Assembly: GCA_937877655.1 (NCBI GenBank) | Contig: CALFJC010000140.1 | Location: 1-33,674 of the forward strand | Reading direction: 5' to 3' | Source of the DNA: an uncultured Selenomonadales bacterium | GTDB lineage: Bacteria; Bacillota; Negativicutes; Selenomonadales; Selenomonadaceae | Length of the DNA stretch: 33,674 nucleotides | Shown: one piece after another, positions 1 to 7,062 of the stretch | How positions within the stretch are numbered: the first letter of the stretch is position 1 | How the letters are laid out: every line of letters begins with the position of its first letter | Notes under the pieces: model-generated | Told to the model about the DNA's origin: nothing | What the model saw: the letters and a program-made list of their open reading frames with translations, nothing else | The model's database searches: none | Translations under genes and position numbers: made by a program

Positions 1-55
1 CGCCGTCGCCTGTGTAGATGACCGCCGCGCCCGTTATTTCATATTTCCTGCTCAT
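1..55 (-). CDS. Partial phage-type ORF, 5' end only
   Basis: The first 18 codons of a gene that runs off the left edge of the window. It begins MSRKYEITGAAVIYTGDG. Its ATG overlaps the stop of the preceding small gene (ATGA), which is normal for translationally coupled phage genes. The start vaguely recalls small phage proteins that open with a YE-TG sequence, but 18 residues are too few to assign a family. Confidence 0.5.
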   Translation of the reverse strand, partial: MSRKYEITGAAVIYTGDG

Positions 56-312
56 CCTATATGCTCCATCTGCGCCAACTCCGCCAAATATTTCTCCTTG
101 TCACGTTCGTATTTAATCCCTTCAACTATCATTGCAAAAGCCTCCAGCCCGATTGTTCGCTGTTCAAACTCTTTTACTTTTTCTTCACTTGCTGTTTCAA
201 TAAAATTGCGCCACTTTTCATCTATAACAAGGCATTCTTCTCTGTCGGCGTTCGTCTTTATTCCTAAACGTAATCGCCTGTGAATCGCTTCCGTTAATTC
301 TCGCGAATCCAT
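52..312 (-). CDS. Small charged partner ORF of MuF module 6
   Basis: An 86-residue, highly charged, probably helical protein of unknown function. I chose the second ATG (MDSREL) because GGGAGG sits 10 nt upstream. The ATG 18 nt earlier has no comparable site. The gene overlaps the 3' end of the HELVH-domain ORF by 19 bp, so the two are translationally coupled. Its position directly after a variable C-terminal domain is the place where immunity genes sit in polymorphic-toxin loci. The analogy is positional only; I see no immunity-family motif. Confidence 0.6.
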   Translation of the reverse strand: MDSRELTEAIHRRLRLGIKTNADREECLVIDEKWRNFIETASEEKVKEFEQRTIGLEAFAMIVEGIKYERDKEKYLAELAQMEHIG

Positions 313-929
313 TTTTCTAAAGCCTCCCATGTCAGCTTGTTCAGCTGTTCCGTTACCGTGTTTATCTCCTCAAAAGTTTTGCCCGCCATTGCTTTTTGCG
401 CTTTGCCCGATAACCATTCTTCCCGACGCGTCATCGGCACTCGCAACAATCGCCGCGCAAATTTCAAATCGCTCTCATATAAGCCGAGCGTCTTGTTTAT
501 TTCGCGCAACGCGTCCGTCCAAAAATCATAATCGCTCCCGACTAATTTTATTCCCTCTCGCTTCGCTATTTCCTGCGTCAAATATTGCACGCTCGCCTCT
601 TCCATTGCTGAATGTGCTTGGTAAGTTTCATTCGGATAATAACTCGTCGAATATGAATGAACAAGTTCGTGAAGTATTGCCTCGTCGGGACAATCTTTTA
701 ATTTAATTCCTATGTGGCAGTTCGGTAACTTGCAATTCCTGCCGTCGGGGCTGATGACAACTTGCCCATTCCATTTGCTTTTCCGAACGAAATATTTTCC
801 GACGACGGGATTAAATTTGTCGGCAACGGCTTTTGCCTCTTTCAACGAGCGCGGAACAAGTTCCGAGCCGCTTGAATCTGATTTGGGATAATTTTTCTCA
901 ATCCTTGCCCGCCATTCCTTGTAGCTCAT
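294..929 (-). CDS. MuF module 6: orphan C-terminal domain with HELVH motif
   Basis: The ORF opens inside a phage MuF-like tip (MSYKEWR) and continues into a domain of about 200 residues with ILHELVHSYS near residue 87 and MEEASVQYL downstream. HExxH plus a later Glu is the zinc-binding pattern of zincin metallopeptidases, so a peptidase-like fold is likely, but activity is inferred. The ATG at 929 has no good ribosome site and lies within the conserved tip, so it is probably not a native start. The frame is also open upstream only as the remnant RISESRKRIPAE. In an intact phage this would be the C-terminal end of a minor head protein or of a MuF-type polymorphic toxin. Next to it are the 86-residue partner ORF downstream and a methyltransferase stub upstream. 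Confidence 0.6.
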   Translation of the reverse strand: MSYKEWRARIEKNYPKSDSSGSELVPRSLKEAKAVADKFNPVVGKYFVRKSKWNGQVVISPDGRNCKLPNCHIGIKLKDCPDEAILHELVHSYSTSYYPNETYQAHSAMEEASVQYLTQEIAKREGIKLVGSDYDFWTDALREINKTLGLYESDLKFARRLLRVPMTRREEWLSGKAQKAMAGKTFEEINTVTEQLNKLTWEALEKWIREN

Positions 930-1052
930 TTCTGCCGGGATTCTTTTCCGACTTTCGGAGATTCGCCATCTTTATTTCCGCAACGAGCACAAGTCCACCG
1001 AGCCGTCGGGGATTTTCTTCATGCCGTCCAAACAATCTTCGTTGTATATCAT
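930..1052 (-). pseudogene. Methyltransferase start fused to a MuF tip remnant (junction 5/6)
   Basis: From the ATG at 1052 the frame reads as the first 20 residues of a DNA methyltransferase (MIYNEDCLDG, then a KKIPDGSVD block), nearly the same as the complete enzyme at 2157-2819. It then switches without a gap into TCARCGNKDGE of the MuF tip. A second jump removes the LHPRCRC segment and resumes at RISESRKRIPAE in another frame. The first join falls where the two parental genes share GACATG or a close variant, and the second falls at GCGAATC. The ATG overlaps the stop of the preceding small gene and is preceded by GGAGGAGCA. Confidence 0.7.
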
Positions 1053-1276
1053 TGCTCCTCCTTTAAGAATTCTACTTCCTTGCCGATAAAATTTCCTTCA
1101 GCTTTTATCGCGATACATTTGCCGTCAGTGTGAGACATCATCACAGGTTTATAAATTACTCCGTCTATGCGATAAAGCCGATAATCTTCCGAAGCATTCC
1201 TTACGATTTTTTCCTTGTCCAGCCGCAAAACACTTATTCCGTTAAAATGCCACTGTTCAATTATTTTATGTGCCAT
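1049..1276 (-). CDS. Small partner ORF of MuF module 5
   Basis: A 75-residue protein rich in beta-type sequence, with YRLYRIDGVIYKPVMM in the middle and IAIKAEGNFIGKEVEF near the end. From memory, this resembles small proteins that follow MuF-type head genes whose C-terminal domain has an EExxHxxQ motif; a database search would be needed to confirm it. It overlaps the upstream domain ORF by 11 bp. Its stop overlaps the next ATG through GGAGGAGCAATGA. By position it could be an immunity or accessory protein. Confidence 0.6.
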   Translation of the reverse strand: MAHKIIEQWHFNGISVLRLDKEKIVRNASEDYRLYRIDGVIYKPVMMSHTDGKCIAIKAEGNFIGKEVEFLKEEQ

Positions 1277-1943
1277 TGCCCAACCGCTCCTCGTATTCTT
1301 TTAAAATTTTCTCGTACTCCTTGAGTTGAATTTTCGTCGCTTCTATTTCCTCTCGCGGTATTTTATACCTTCCCGCCACTCGGAGCAAATATTTCTTGGC
1401 ATCTATCTCGTTTAAAGTGCCTCGAATCCTTATGTCTTTATCGTCGTTAAGCCCGCGCCGATTCTGCCTTACGTGATGCGTTTCCTCCAATATTGAGCTG
1501 ATTGATACCTTTTGTTTGAAAAGCACGGTGTAGGCGTCGAGAGTATCTCCTTCCGCACCGCGCAAATCCAAATAGCGTTCTACTTCTTCACTGCCGCGCA
1601 TTATCGTTACGCCCATTTTCTTCAACGGGATTATCAGTTGGTTGTATCGCTCCTCCGACACGGGCTTGTACGGCAATTCGGGCGGCGGTTGCTGTCTGTA
1701 TAGTTCTGTGCCGCCATTAGACCGCCACTCTTTGTAACTCATTTCAGCCGGAATTCTTTCCCGACCCTCACTGATTCGAGTACCCGACATTTTTTCCCCG
1801 TCCTTGTTTCCGCAACGTGCGCAAGTTCTTCTGTCGAGAGTTGCCACAAATTGGTAATGGGTAAAGTCTGCGTCCCTTAGAGCGTCAGCCGCCGCACGGT
1901 TCTGAAAATAATTTACTTCCGTCCGTACGAGTAATTCTGCCCG
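1266..1943 (-). CDS. MuF module 5: tip plus EETHHVRQ C-terminal domain
   Basis: An open frame runs from the terminase junction (about 1943) with no ATG of its own; a GTG at 1847 could start a shorter product. The first part is a MuF tip: AELLVRTEVNYFQNR, then DADFTHYQFVATLDRRTC and CARCGNKDGE. The LHPRCRC segment is missing through an in-frame deletion between two GGAGAA-like repeats, and the frame continues KMSGTRISEGRERIPAE, SYKEWR. The variable domain has ILEETHHVRQNRRG followed by a long charged helix. Compared with HExxH domains the first His is replaced, giving an EExxHxxQ-type motif. I infer a related phage-associated toxin-like or capsid-accessory domain. It is coupled to the 75-residue ORF downstream. 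Confidence 0.55.
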   Translation of the reverse strand, partial: RAELLVRTEVNYFQNRAAADALRDADFTHYQFVATLDRRTCARCGNKDGEKMSGTRISEGRERIPAEMSYKEWRSNGGTELYRQQPPPELPYKPVSEERYNQLIIPLKKMGVTIMRGSEEVERYLDLRGAEGDTLDAYTVLFKQKVSISSILEETHHVRQNRRGLNDDKDIRIRGTLNEIDAKKYLLRVAGRYKIPREEIEATKIQLKEYEKILKEYEERLGNGT

Positions 1944-2157
1944 CTATTTCTCCAAACAAACTGTAACAACTCTCTCTGATGGTCTCGTAAACCTCCCGAA
2001 CCACCAACGCCGTCCTTTTTTCCTGAAAGAGTTTCAAAAGGATTTTCAATGCCGTGTGATACGACTTCGACGAACCGTAGCCGCCGACCAAAAAATAAAT
2101 CTCCGAATTCCAATCGGTCAAATACTCTTTGAAGTGGCGATTTACTTTGATGTCCAT
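1941..2157 (-). pseudogene. Terminase large subunit, N-terminal stub (junction 4/5)
   Basis: Starts at the ATG that follows the complete methyltransferase (TAATG overlap) and reads MDIKVNRHFKEYLTDW, then FLVGGYGSSKSYHTA. GGYGSSKS is the Walker A motif of PBSX/SPP1-type terminase ATPases. After about 70 residues (FGEIAG) the sequence becomes MuF tip in another frame. The reading frame reaches a stop at 1885 after about 20 unrelated residues. The Walker B, nuclease domain, portal and MuF N-terminus are all missing, so no packaging function remains. Confidence 0.8.
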
Positions 2158-2819
2158 TAAAAAAGCTCCTGCGCTTTCTTCGCAAGAGCCTCCGATATTC
2201 TCCTCTGTGCTATCTCATAATAGCCCGCGTCCAATTCAAAGCCGATAAAGTCTCTGCCCGTGTTAATCGCCGCTACGCCCGTCGAGCCGGAGCCCATAAA
2301 GCTGTCTAAAACCGTTTCCCCTTCTTTGGAAGAATTCCTAATCATCTTCTCCATTAATTCAAGCGGCTTTTCGGATGGATGATTCCTTTTCATCGTACCA
2401 ACGTCGCTTTTTATTTGCCAGATGTCTCGTTCGCCGCCGCCATATTCACGCCGACTTTTTCCCGCCGTTGCAAAGATTATCAGCTCATAACTGCCGCGAT
2501 ACCAATTGCCGGGACGCATTAAGCCGTGTTCCCATACGATTAAATTCTTCACGGTGAAATAGCGAATTATCAGCGGGTAAAGGAAGGGATAAGTGCGCCA
2601 ATCGGTGCAAATATACACGTGCCTGCCGTCTTTCAGCACGCGCCGCCATTCAGAAAAACATTCCAACCAAAACGGGCGCATCATATTTAAATCGGCGAAG
2701 GAACATTTAACTCCGTTTGAAGTGGCTCCCACGCAATAGGGCGGGTCGCAAGCTATCATGTCAACCGAGCCGTCGGAGATTTTCTTCATCCCTTCCAAAC
2801 AATCTTCATTGTAAATCAT
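2157..2819 (-). CDS. Phage DNA methyltransferase (N4/N6 amino type), complete
   Basis: A 220-residue enzyme of the N-6/N-4 DNA methylase family, which moves a methyl group from S-adenosylmethionine to an adenine or cytosine amino group. Catalytic motif IV is DPPYCVG at residues 25-31. The AdoMet-binding motif I, FMGSGSTGVA, comes near residues 173-182, followed by FIGFELD. Catalytic motif before AdoMet motif is the beta-group order, and the middle region would hold target recognition. Length and ends look complete. The start overlaps the preceding 53-residue ORF (ATGA), and the stop overlaps the terminase stub start. Enzymes of this kind in phage packaging clusters protect phage DNA from host restriction. 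The target sequence cannot be read from this. It is the only intact recognisable phage enzyme here. Confidence 0.9.
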   Translation of the reverse strand: MIYNEDCLEGMKKISDGSVDMIACDPPYCVGATSNGVKCSFADLNMMRPFWLECFSEWRRVLKDGRHVYICTDWRTYPFLYPLIIRYFTVKNLIVWEHGLMRPGNWYRGSYELIIFATAGKSRREYGGGERDIWQIKSDVGTMKRNHPSEKPLELMEKMIRNSSKEGETVLDSFMGSGSTGVAAINTGRDFIGFELDAGYYEIAQRRISEALAKKAQELF

Positions 2820-2977
2820 GATTTCTCCTTAAAAAATTTTCGATAAATTTCTTCCATGCGCACTTCCGCCAATCGCTTGCGCTCGGCAGGTATCGGCGGA
2901 AGTTCTTTTTCCAATCGCTTAATCTCTTCGGGCGACGCCGTGTTTCGGTCGTCTATCCATAAATCCTCTTCCGCCAT
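2816..2977 (-). CDS. Small ORF upstream of the methyltransferase
   Basis: A 53-residue ORF (MAEEDLWIDDRNTASPEEI, then a basic and acidic helix). AAGGAG sits 9 nt before the ATG, and its stop overlaps the methyltransferase start. The composition is charged and helical, with no recognised family. It is likely a real phage accessory gene because spacing, ribosome site and coupling all fit. Confidence 0.6.
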   Translation of the reverse strand: MAEEDLWIDDRNTASPEEIKRLEKELPPIPAERKRLAEVRMEEIYRKFFKEKS

Positions 2978-3035
2978 TTAAATCAGCTCCTTGAATTCCC
3001 GCTTTCTTCTCTTCCCAATAATCACGGTCTGTCAT
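2919..3035 (-). pseudogene. Frameshifted tiny ORF, MTDRDYWEE
   Basis: Starts at the GGAGGAGCAATGA block after the 81-residue gene. It reads MTDRDYWEEKK, then leaves a frame that would otherwise give a short peptide ending REFKELI just before the next ATG. That suggests a one-base indel in a peptide of about 18 residues. Translation of the frame as it stands runs on to 2919 through the following gene in another frame. Confidence 0.35.
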
Positions 3036-3044
3036 TGCTCCTCC

Positions 3045-3290
3045 TTAATACCATCCAACCAACCAAGCTTTTTTAAACTCGCCGCCGCTGTCGTCAATTT
3101 GGCGCGCCGAAGTACAAACATGCAGAGCATAATTTCTCGGATAACCTTCAGCGATTTTATCAAATTGCCAATCGCCCGTCTTGCGAAAATAAGTTACTTC
3201 GCCATAGGAGCCGACTGCCGACCGCTGTTCGGGATAATAGCGAAGGCGAACAACTTCCGCCGTCAATTCGATTAGTTCTACCCACTCCAT
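3045..3290 (-). CDS. Small partner ORF of MuF module 4
   Basis: An 81-residue protein with VRLRYYPEQRSAVGSYGEVTYF in the first half, YPRNYALHVCTSARQI in the middle, and the ending KKAWLVGWY. From memory, similar proteins (RYYPE early, AWY at the end) follow minor head genes in other Firmicute prophages, but I cannot confirm this here. GGAGG lies 7 nt before the ATG, and the gene overlaps the upstream domain by 13 bp. By position it is an accessory or immunity candidate. Confidence 0.65.
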   Translation of the reverse strand: MEWVELIELTAEVVRLRYYPEQRSAVGSYGEVTYFRKTGDWQFDKIAEGYPRNYALHVCTSARQIDDSGGEFKKAWLVGWY

Positions 3291-3940
3291 GCCATGCCCT
3301 CCTTTTTATGCCACGCTCTCAATGCTAAGGTGTAATTGTATTTACGCTCGGTTATGTCATGCGCTGTTTGATACGCATAGCCGTAGCGTTTCATCAAGCC
3401 CAACTCCAACCATTCATGTTTCAAAAGAATTATATCGTGCGGCTGAATATTTTTGCCTTCCGATAAGCGGCGGAACGATTCTGCCATATAATAATCGGGT
3501 GTGAAAGTGTGTCGACCGTCGTCCAAATCGTGAATCGTTATGAAGACGTGGTCGTAAATCTTGCTTATTGCCTTTTCGCTCATGCCGCTGTTTTGCGCTA
3601 TTCGCCTTACCCACGGTTCCTTTTTTGAGTTCCGACGCGCCGCATAAAATCTTTCGGCGTGTGCCTCGCGGCGTTTGCCCTCAGGGTCATTTTCATCATT
3701 CAGCGCGCCTTTTTGTATTTTATCATTTCCAATCCCATTCCGCCACTCTTTGTAGGTGGTTTCAGCCGGGATTCTTTTCCGACCCTCGCTGATTCGAGTA
3801 CCGCTGATTTTTTCTCCGAAGGACGCAATGATTGTGCAACGACAACGGGGATGTAAGGGCGGGGCATTCTCCCCTTGATTCAGTTCGGAAAGGGGATAAA
3901 CTTCTCCGTCTTTGTTTCCGCAACGGGCGCAAGAATTATT
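3278..3940 (-). pseudogene. MuF module 4: tip plus HVFITIHDL/KHEWLE domain, no start codon
   Basis: A continuous open frame from the methyltransferase junction to 3278, with only internal ATGs (the first useful one at 3583). It keeps the fullest MuF tip: SCARCGNKDGEVYPLSELN, APPLHPRCRCTIIASFGEK, SGTRISEGRKRIPAE, YKEWRNG. After a charged linker comes the variable domain: DHVFITIHDLDDG, a DPDY-like TPDYYMAESFRRL, and ILLKHEWLELGLM with AHDI downstream. The KHExxE pattern differs from HExxH, so I do not call it a zinc peptidase. It resembles, from memory, toxin-like ends of other phage head proteins. It lacks the MuF N-terminal portion, so it is an orphan module. The 81-residue partner follows. 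Confidence 0.6.
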
Positions 3941-4076
3941 CCCACATCGGCGCGAACGGCAACCGCTTGTCGAAAGAACAATCGGTCGTGCCGTAGGGCA
4001 GGTCGGTTAATATCATGTCAACCGAGCCGTCGGGGATTTTCTTCATCAGCTCTAAACAATCGCCTTGCTTTATCAT
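3936..4076 (-). pseudogene. Methyltransferase N-terminal stub (junction 3/4)
   Basis: Forty-six codons starting MIKQGDCLELMKKIPDGS, then MILTDLPYGTT with DLPY in place of the DPPY catalytic motif, and ending LPFAPMWE at a TAA created at the join. Beyond it the sequence is MuF tip. The stub differs in sequence from the complete methyltransferase at 2157, so it comes from a second allele or another phage, not from a recent local copy. Its ATG is coupled to the preceding small gene through GGAGGAGCAATGA. Confidence 0.7.
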
Positions 4077-4261
4077 TGCTCCTCCTTAAATGACTTTGCG
4101 CCTAAATCTTTGCGGTAACGCTTCAGTTCTGCCATGTAAAGTTCAAAATTGTGTCGTGCCTCAGCGGGAGCTTTGTCCGTCAGAACCCAATGCCCATCAA
4201 TCCAATCATACCAAGTCGGGTCTTCTTGCCATTTCATTAAACCCTTAAAGCGTGTTGTCAT
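4073..4261 (-). CDS. Small partner ORF of MuF module 3
   Basis: A 62-residue ORF (MTTRFKGLMKWQEDPTWYDW, then a charged helix ending KSFKEEQ). I chose the ATG with GAGGTG 6 nt upstream; a GTG three codons earlier overlaps the domain stop. It ends in the same KEEQ-stop and GGAGGAGCAATGA block as the 75-residue partner of module 5, although the two proteins are otherwise unlike. Function unknown. Confidence 0.55.
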   Translation of the reverse strand: MTTRFKGLMKWQEDPTWYDWIDGHWVLTDKAPAEARHNFELYMAELKRYRKDLGAKSFKEEQ

Positions 4262-4266
4262 TTTTA

Positions 4267-4947
4267 TCACCTCGTCAGCTTCAAAACCCTTGCATAGAAC
4301 TTTCGGCTGAAGTCACTCGGCTTGCCCGTTGATATATCAGCAAATACCTCCGATATTATTTCTCCGCCGTCAGAAAAGCTCCCTGCATATTCGGACAAAT
4401 TCTTTTTCAGCCAAGCAAGTAATTCTTTGGGTTTCATTCCCGTTATCTCGCAGGCAATTTTCAGCGGGTCAAGCTTATAAACTTCGGCGACCACGTGCCC
4501 AAATTCATGATGAATTATCGCTCGCCATGTCGTGCCTTTCACAAACAAACCTTGTTCCATTATCTTTTGATATTCCGTCGCCAATAACTTCTCGTCCCTA
4601 TATGCCGCCGCGTTCAAACTGATTATCTTGCCGCGGGTTATTGCAAAGTCTCTGCCACTCATATTTTCATCCATGCTCAACGTTAATTTATATCGTTCAT
4701 CTCGAACGGCAGGAAATTTTTCTTGCAAAGCGGCTAAGGTCTCTATCGTCTCACGTATAACCGACGCCGAGCCGTCAAATCGTTGTACATTCGACAATGC
4801 TATCGAATGCTCCGCCGCCAAAGAACGTAACTTTCTATATTCTTCTTTCGGGATTATCTTCGACTTGTCTCTTGGCAACCACTTCGGAACGTCGGTTTGA
4901 CTCATTTTATCATTTCCGACTTGCCCCCGCCATTCCTTGTAACTCAT
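4267..4947 (-). CDS. MuF module 3: orphan C-terminal domain with HHEFGHV motif
   Basis: Opens with the tip block MSYKEWRGQ. It then has a linker of about 130 residues and IIHHEFGHVVAE, with EIISEVFADI about 50 residues later. HExxH with a downstream Glu in an E-x-x-A/S-x-x-F-A-D-type helix is the typical layout of gluzincin- or ImmA-like metallopeptidase folds. Catalysis is inferred. The ATG lies inside the conserved tip and has no ribosome site, so the native protein would have started far upstream in a full head protein. Just upstream, RISEGRKKIPAE is in the same frame, but the CARCGNKDGE part is in another. Confidence 0.6.
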   Translation of the reverse strand: MSYKEWRGQVGNDKMSQTDVPKWLPRDKSKIIPKEEYRKLRSLAAEHSIALSNVQRFDGSASVIRETIETLAALQEKFPAVRDERYKLTLSMDENMSGRDFAITRGKIISLNAAAYRDEKLLATEYQKIMEQGLFVKGTTWRAIIHHEFGHVVAEVYKLDPLKIACEITGMKPKELLAWLKKNLSEYAGSFSDGGEIISEVFADISTGKPSDFSRKFYARVLKLTR

Positions 4948-5159
4948 TTCAGCCGGGATTTTCTTCCGACCCTCGCTGATTCGCCATCTTTATTTCCGCA
5001 ACGAGCACATGTCCGCCTGTCCAACGTCGCCACAAATTGGTAATGGGTAAAGTCCGCGTCCCTTAACGCGTCAGCCGCCGCTCGGTTTTGGAAATAATTT
5101 ACCTCCGTCCGTACGAGTAATTCTGCACTTTTATAATCTGATTGCATCTTCTCCGACAA
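4944..5159 (-). pseudogene. MuF tip fragment, frame-disrupted (module 3)
   Basis: Reads MQSDYKSAELLVRTEV, NYFQNRAAADALRDADF, VATLDRRTCARCGNKDGE and then leaves frame (SARVGRKSRLK, stop). The segment with LHPRCRC has been lost by a join at GGCGAATC, the same join as in module 6. This is the C-terminal part of the Phage_Mu_F/SPP1 gp7 head-morphogenesis family, with the Cys-x-x-Cys pair kept and the later His/Cys pair lost. Confidence 0.7.
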
Positions 5160-5310
5160 CCGCCGTCCGCTTTTCCTGAAAGAGTTTCAATAAGATTTTC
5201 AACGCCGTGTGATAACTCTTGCTCGAGCCGTAACCGCCGACTAGGAAATAAATCTCCGAATTCCAATCCGTCACGTACTCCTTGAAGTGCCGATTTACTT
5301 TTATGTCCAT
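5155..5310 (-). pseudogene. Terminase large subunit, N-terminal stub (junction 2/3)
   Basis: A second copy of the terminase beginning (MDIKVNRHFKEYVTDW, FLVGGYGSSKSYHTA, LFQEKRTA), close to but not identical with the stub at 1941-2157. It is cut after about 48 residues and joined to the MuF tip near a TCGG sequence present at the join. A start with GGTGAAGAG in front is retained. No product is expected beyond a short peptide. Confidence 0.8.
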
Positions 5311-5373
5311 CTCTTCACCTAAAAATTACGAACATGTTTGCGCCGCTTGGCAACTGCACATTATGATTCCTCC
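5311..5373 (-). other. Short gap with a strong ribosome site
   Basis: Between the 115-residue gene and the terminase stub. GGAGGAATCATAATG opens an 11-codon frame (MCSCQAAQTCS). A second frame reads LPSGANMFVIFR and stops just before the terminase start. I take these as scraps of a deleted gene. Confidence 0.3.
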
Positions 5374-5721
5374 TCAAAAGAAAACACCATCGGTGTTTTC
5401 GTCACTGTAAGGTGAGCCGAAGGTATTTAATCCTTCTGTTTCAATTTCGGGCGGCTCGTCAAAATAATCTTCATGCATTGCTACCCAATACGCCGCCGCC
5501 GAGTTAAAAGGCGGATTGTAACAGCAAGCAAATTTCGTGTTCCGAGCATAACGACGAAAAACACAATCATTCAACAAAAAACTCGTGTATTCATCTTCCG
5601 CGCCGTTTTTCAAAATAACCACATGCCGTTTGTCGTCGTCTTCGCCGTCGTATTCTATACACTCAATAACAACCGATTTACCTTCGCGCTTGCCTTTTGC
5701 CTTTGTTCTTGCCGTTATCAT
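5374..5721 (-). CDS. Small partner ORF of MuF module 2
   Basis: A 115-residue protein with a basic N-terminus (TKAKGKREGKSVVIECIEYDG), a mid-region NGAEDEYTSFLLNDCVFRRY, then YNPPFNSAAAYWVAM and DYFDEPPEIETEG. The FDEPPEIE-EG end is, from memory, seen in small phage proteins beside head genes, where it follows a Y-PP-NS segment. AGGAGG lies 5 nt before the ATG, directly after the HELGH module. Function unknown. Confidence 0.65.
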   Translation of the reverse strand: MITARTKAKGKREGKSVVIECIEYDGEDDDKRHVVILKNGAEDEYTSFLLNDCVFRRYARNTKFACCYNPPFNSAAAYWVAMHEDYFDEPPEIETEGLNTFGSPYSDENTDGVFF

Positions 5722-5722
5722 G

Positions 5723-6716
5723 TCAACCTCCTATTGCCAACAGCCCGTAAATCCATTGCGCCATATCTTCATCTTGAAGTAAGAACGCGGGATTCGTATA
5801 TGCCCATTGAAAACCCATTGAAACCAATTCATAGCCCGTGCCGCCGTAATCCTTGCCGACATAGGCATCCAAAAATTTATCTTTGCGAGCTCGTTCGTCA
5901 GCTCGATAATTGCTGTTGCCCGTCAAGACACTCAACTTTTCAAGCGGTTCACCCGCCGTCCGTCGGTTATAAAATTCCTTCTCGGCATTAAATATTTCTT
6001 CGTTCACGTTTTCCATTCGGTGACCGAGTTCATGTATTGCACTGTCAAGATGATATTTATCCTCTATCTTTATTTGTCGCCCGTCGTAAAAACCGCGTTC
6101 GCCGGGCGGAATTTTCTTTAATGGGATTTTCCTGTGTTTGACTGAAGCCGTTATCCATTCCGAAGGATAACAATTAAGGGCTTGCTCAACCGTCGAGCGT
6201 ATCAAACTTGAATTGCTGAACTGCGCCTTAAGTTGCTCGTCCGTCGCGCCCATCGCTCGCACTTTTGACTATATCCCTTTGATTTGCTCGGCGCGATTCG
6301 CAAGTATTTCTTAAGCCGTTGATGTCAATTCTTTCTTCGGGCGGCAGGTCATAAATCTTTATCGCTTTGACCTCGTTTATTACCAATTCCCCTGCCGCTT
6401 TTATCGTCGTCTCCATTTCGGCGGCACTTGCGCCTTGTGCTCGCTGTGTCTGAAATTTTTGCCGCAACTTTTCTGCTTCATCTTTGAAATTACCTGTTTT
6501 CGTTGCCGCCGCCGCGTCAATATTTCCTGCCGACAAGTCATTTTGACGCTTCGACTTCGCCTTGTCAATCCCATTCCGCCATTCCTTGTAGCTCGTTTCC
6601 GCGGGGATTTTCTTCCGCCCTTCCGAGATTCTGGTACCGGACATCTTTTCCCCGAAAGAGGCAATGATAGTGCAACGACATCTCGGATGAAGGGGCAGGG
6701 CATTTTCTCCTAAAAA
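5723..6716 (-). pseudogene. MuF module 2: tip plus HELGH domain, frameshifted
   Basis: The frame opens at 6716 with ENALPLHPRCRCTIIASFGEK, SGTRISEGRKKIPAE, SYKEWRNGIDKAK, an Ala-rich linker, and PPEERIDINGL. There the frame breaks near 6308-6315. The continuing sense is in the next frame (EILANRAEQIKGI, an amber codon at 6271-6269, then VRAMGATDEQLKAQF). The last part has IHELGHRMENV, a HExxH motif, and ends QWIYGLLAIGG. An indel plus a nonsense codon therefore inactivate a protein that otherwise reads through. Its upstream neighbour is a stub with two stop codons, and downstream is the 115-residue partner. Confidence 0.7.
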
Positions 6717-6904
6717 TCAACGCCTTTTTCCATCAGCTTTTTGGTTTCTTAGGGCAATTCATACGGCTTGCCCGTCTTCAAACATTCCCGCAACGTCGCT
6801 TTTAATTCTTCTTAGCTCATGTGAATCATTCGTAACGGTATTGCTTCGCCAAAACATTCTTCATATCGCTTGATTAAAAGTTCCGTTTCCGTTTTTTCTC
6901 GCAT
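6710..6904 (-). pseudogene. Small phage ORF with two in-frame ochre codons
   Basis: Starts MREKTETELLIKRYEE, CFGEAIPLRMIHMS. It reaches TAA at 6814-6812, continues EELKATLRECLKTGKPYELP, meets TAA again at 6751-6749, and ends KLMEKGVDF at a TAG. The sense sequence is continuous across both stops, so this is a decayed gene of about 64 codons. From memory, short phage proteins with a CLKTGKPYE-like segment are common accessory genes. Its end abuts the MuF tip of module 2. Confidence 0.55.
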
Positions 6905-6906
6905 CC

Positions 6907-7017
6907 TTATTCGCTCTCCAATAATTCTTCTATCATTTTATTAAAGCTCTGAACAATTTCGGGCAAATATTTTTTTAACACGTCGTATGCCGCCGAATTG
7001 CCGAGTGCCGCTTCCAT
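6907..7017 (-). CDS. Short ORF or gene remnant after module 1
   Basis: Thirty-six codons: MEAALGNSAAYDVLKKYLPE, then a helix ending MIEELLESE. The sense frame extends upstream as KIREIFSDL to a TAA with no start codon, so the native gene was probably about 9 residues longer and lost its start. The stop overlaps the ribosome site of the next ORF. Confidence 0.35.
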   Translation of the reverse strand: MEAALGNSAAYDVLKKYLPEIVQSFNKMIEELLESE

Positions 7018-7021
7018 AAGG

Positions 7022-7040
7022 TCAGAGAAAATTTCTCTGA
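7022..7040. repeat. Perfect 9-bp inverted repeat with T-tract
   Basis: TCAGAGAAA, one base, TTTCTCTGA, then six T on the plus strand. It would be a weak, AT-rich terminator for plus-strand transcription. No plus-strand gene is seen before it, so it may be chance or a residue of deleted phage DNA. Confidence 0.35.
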
Positions 7041-7062
7041 TTTTTTATTGCCTCGCCACCTT

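Noticed and set aside
4944..5159. Reading the MuF tip as a complete small gene
   Set aside because: Its TTG start lies at a deletion join with the terminase stub and its end is a frameshift. The conserved sequence continues in another frame.
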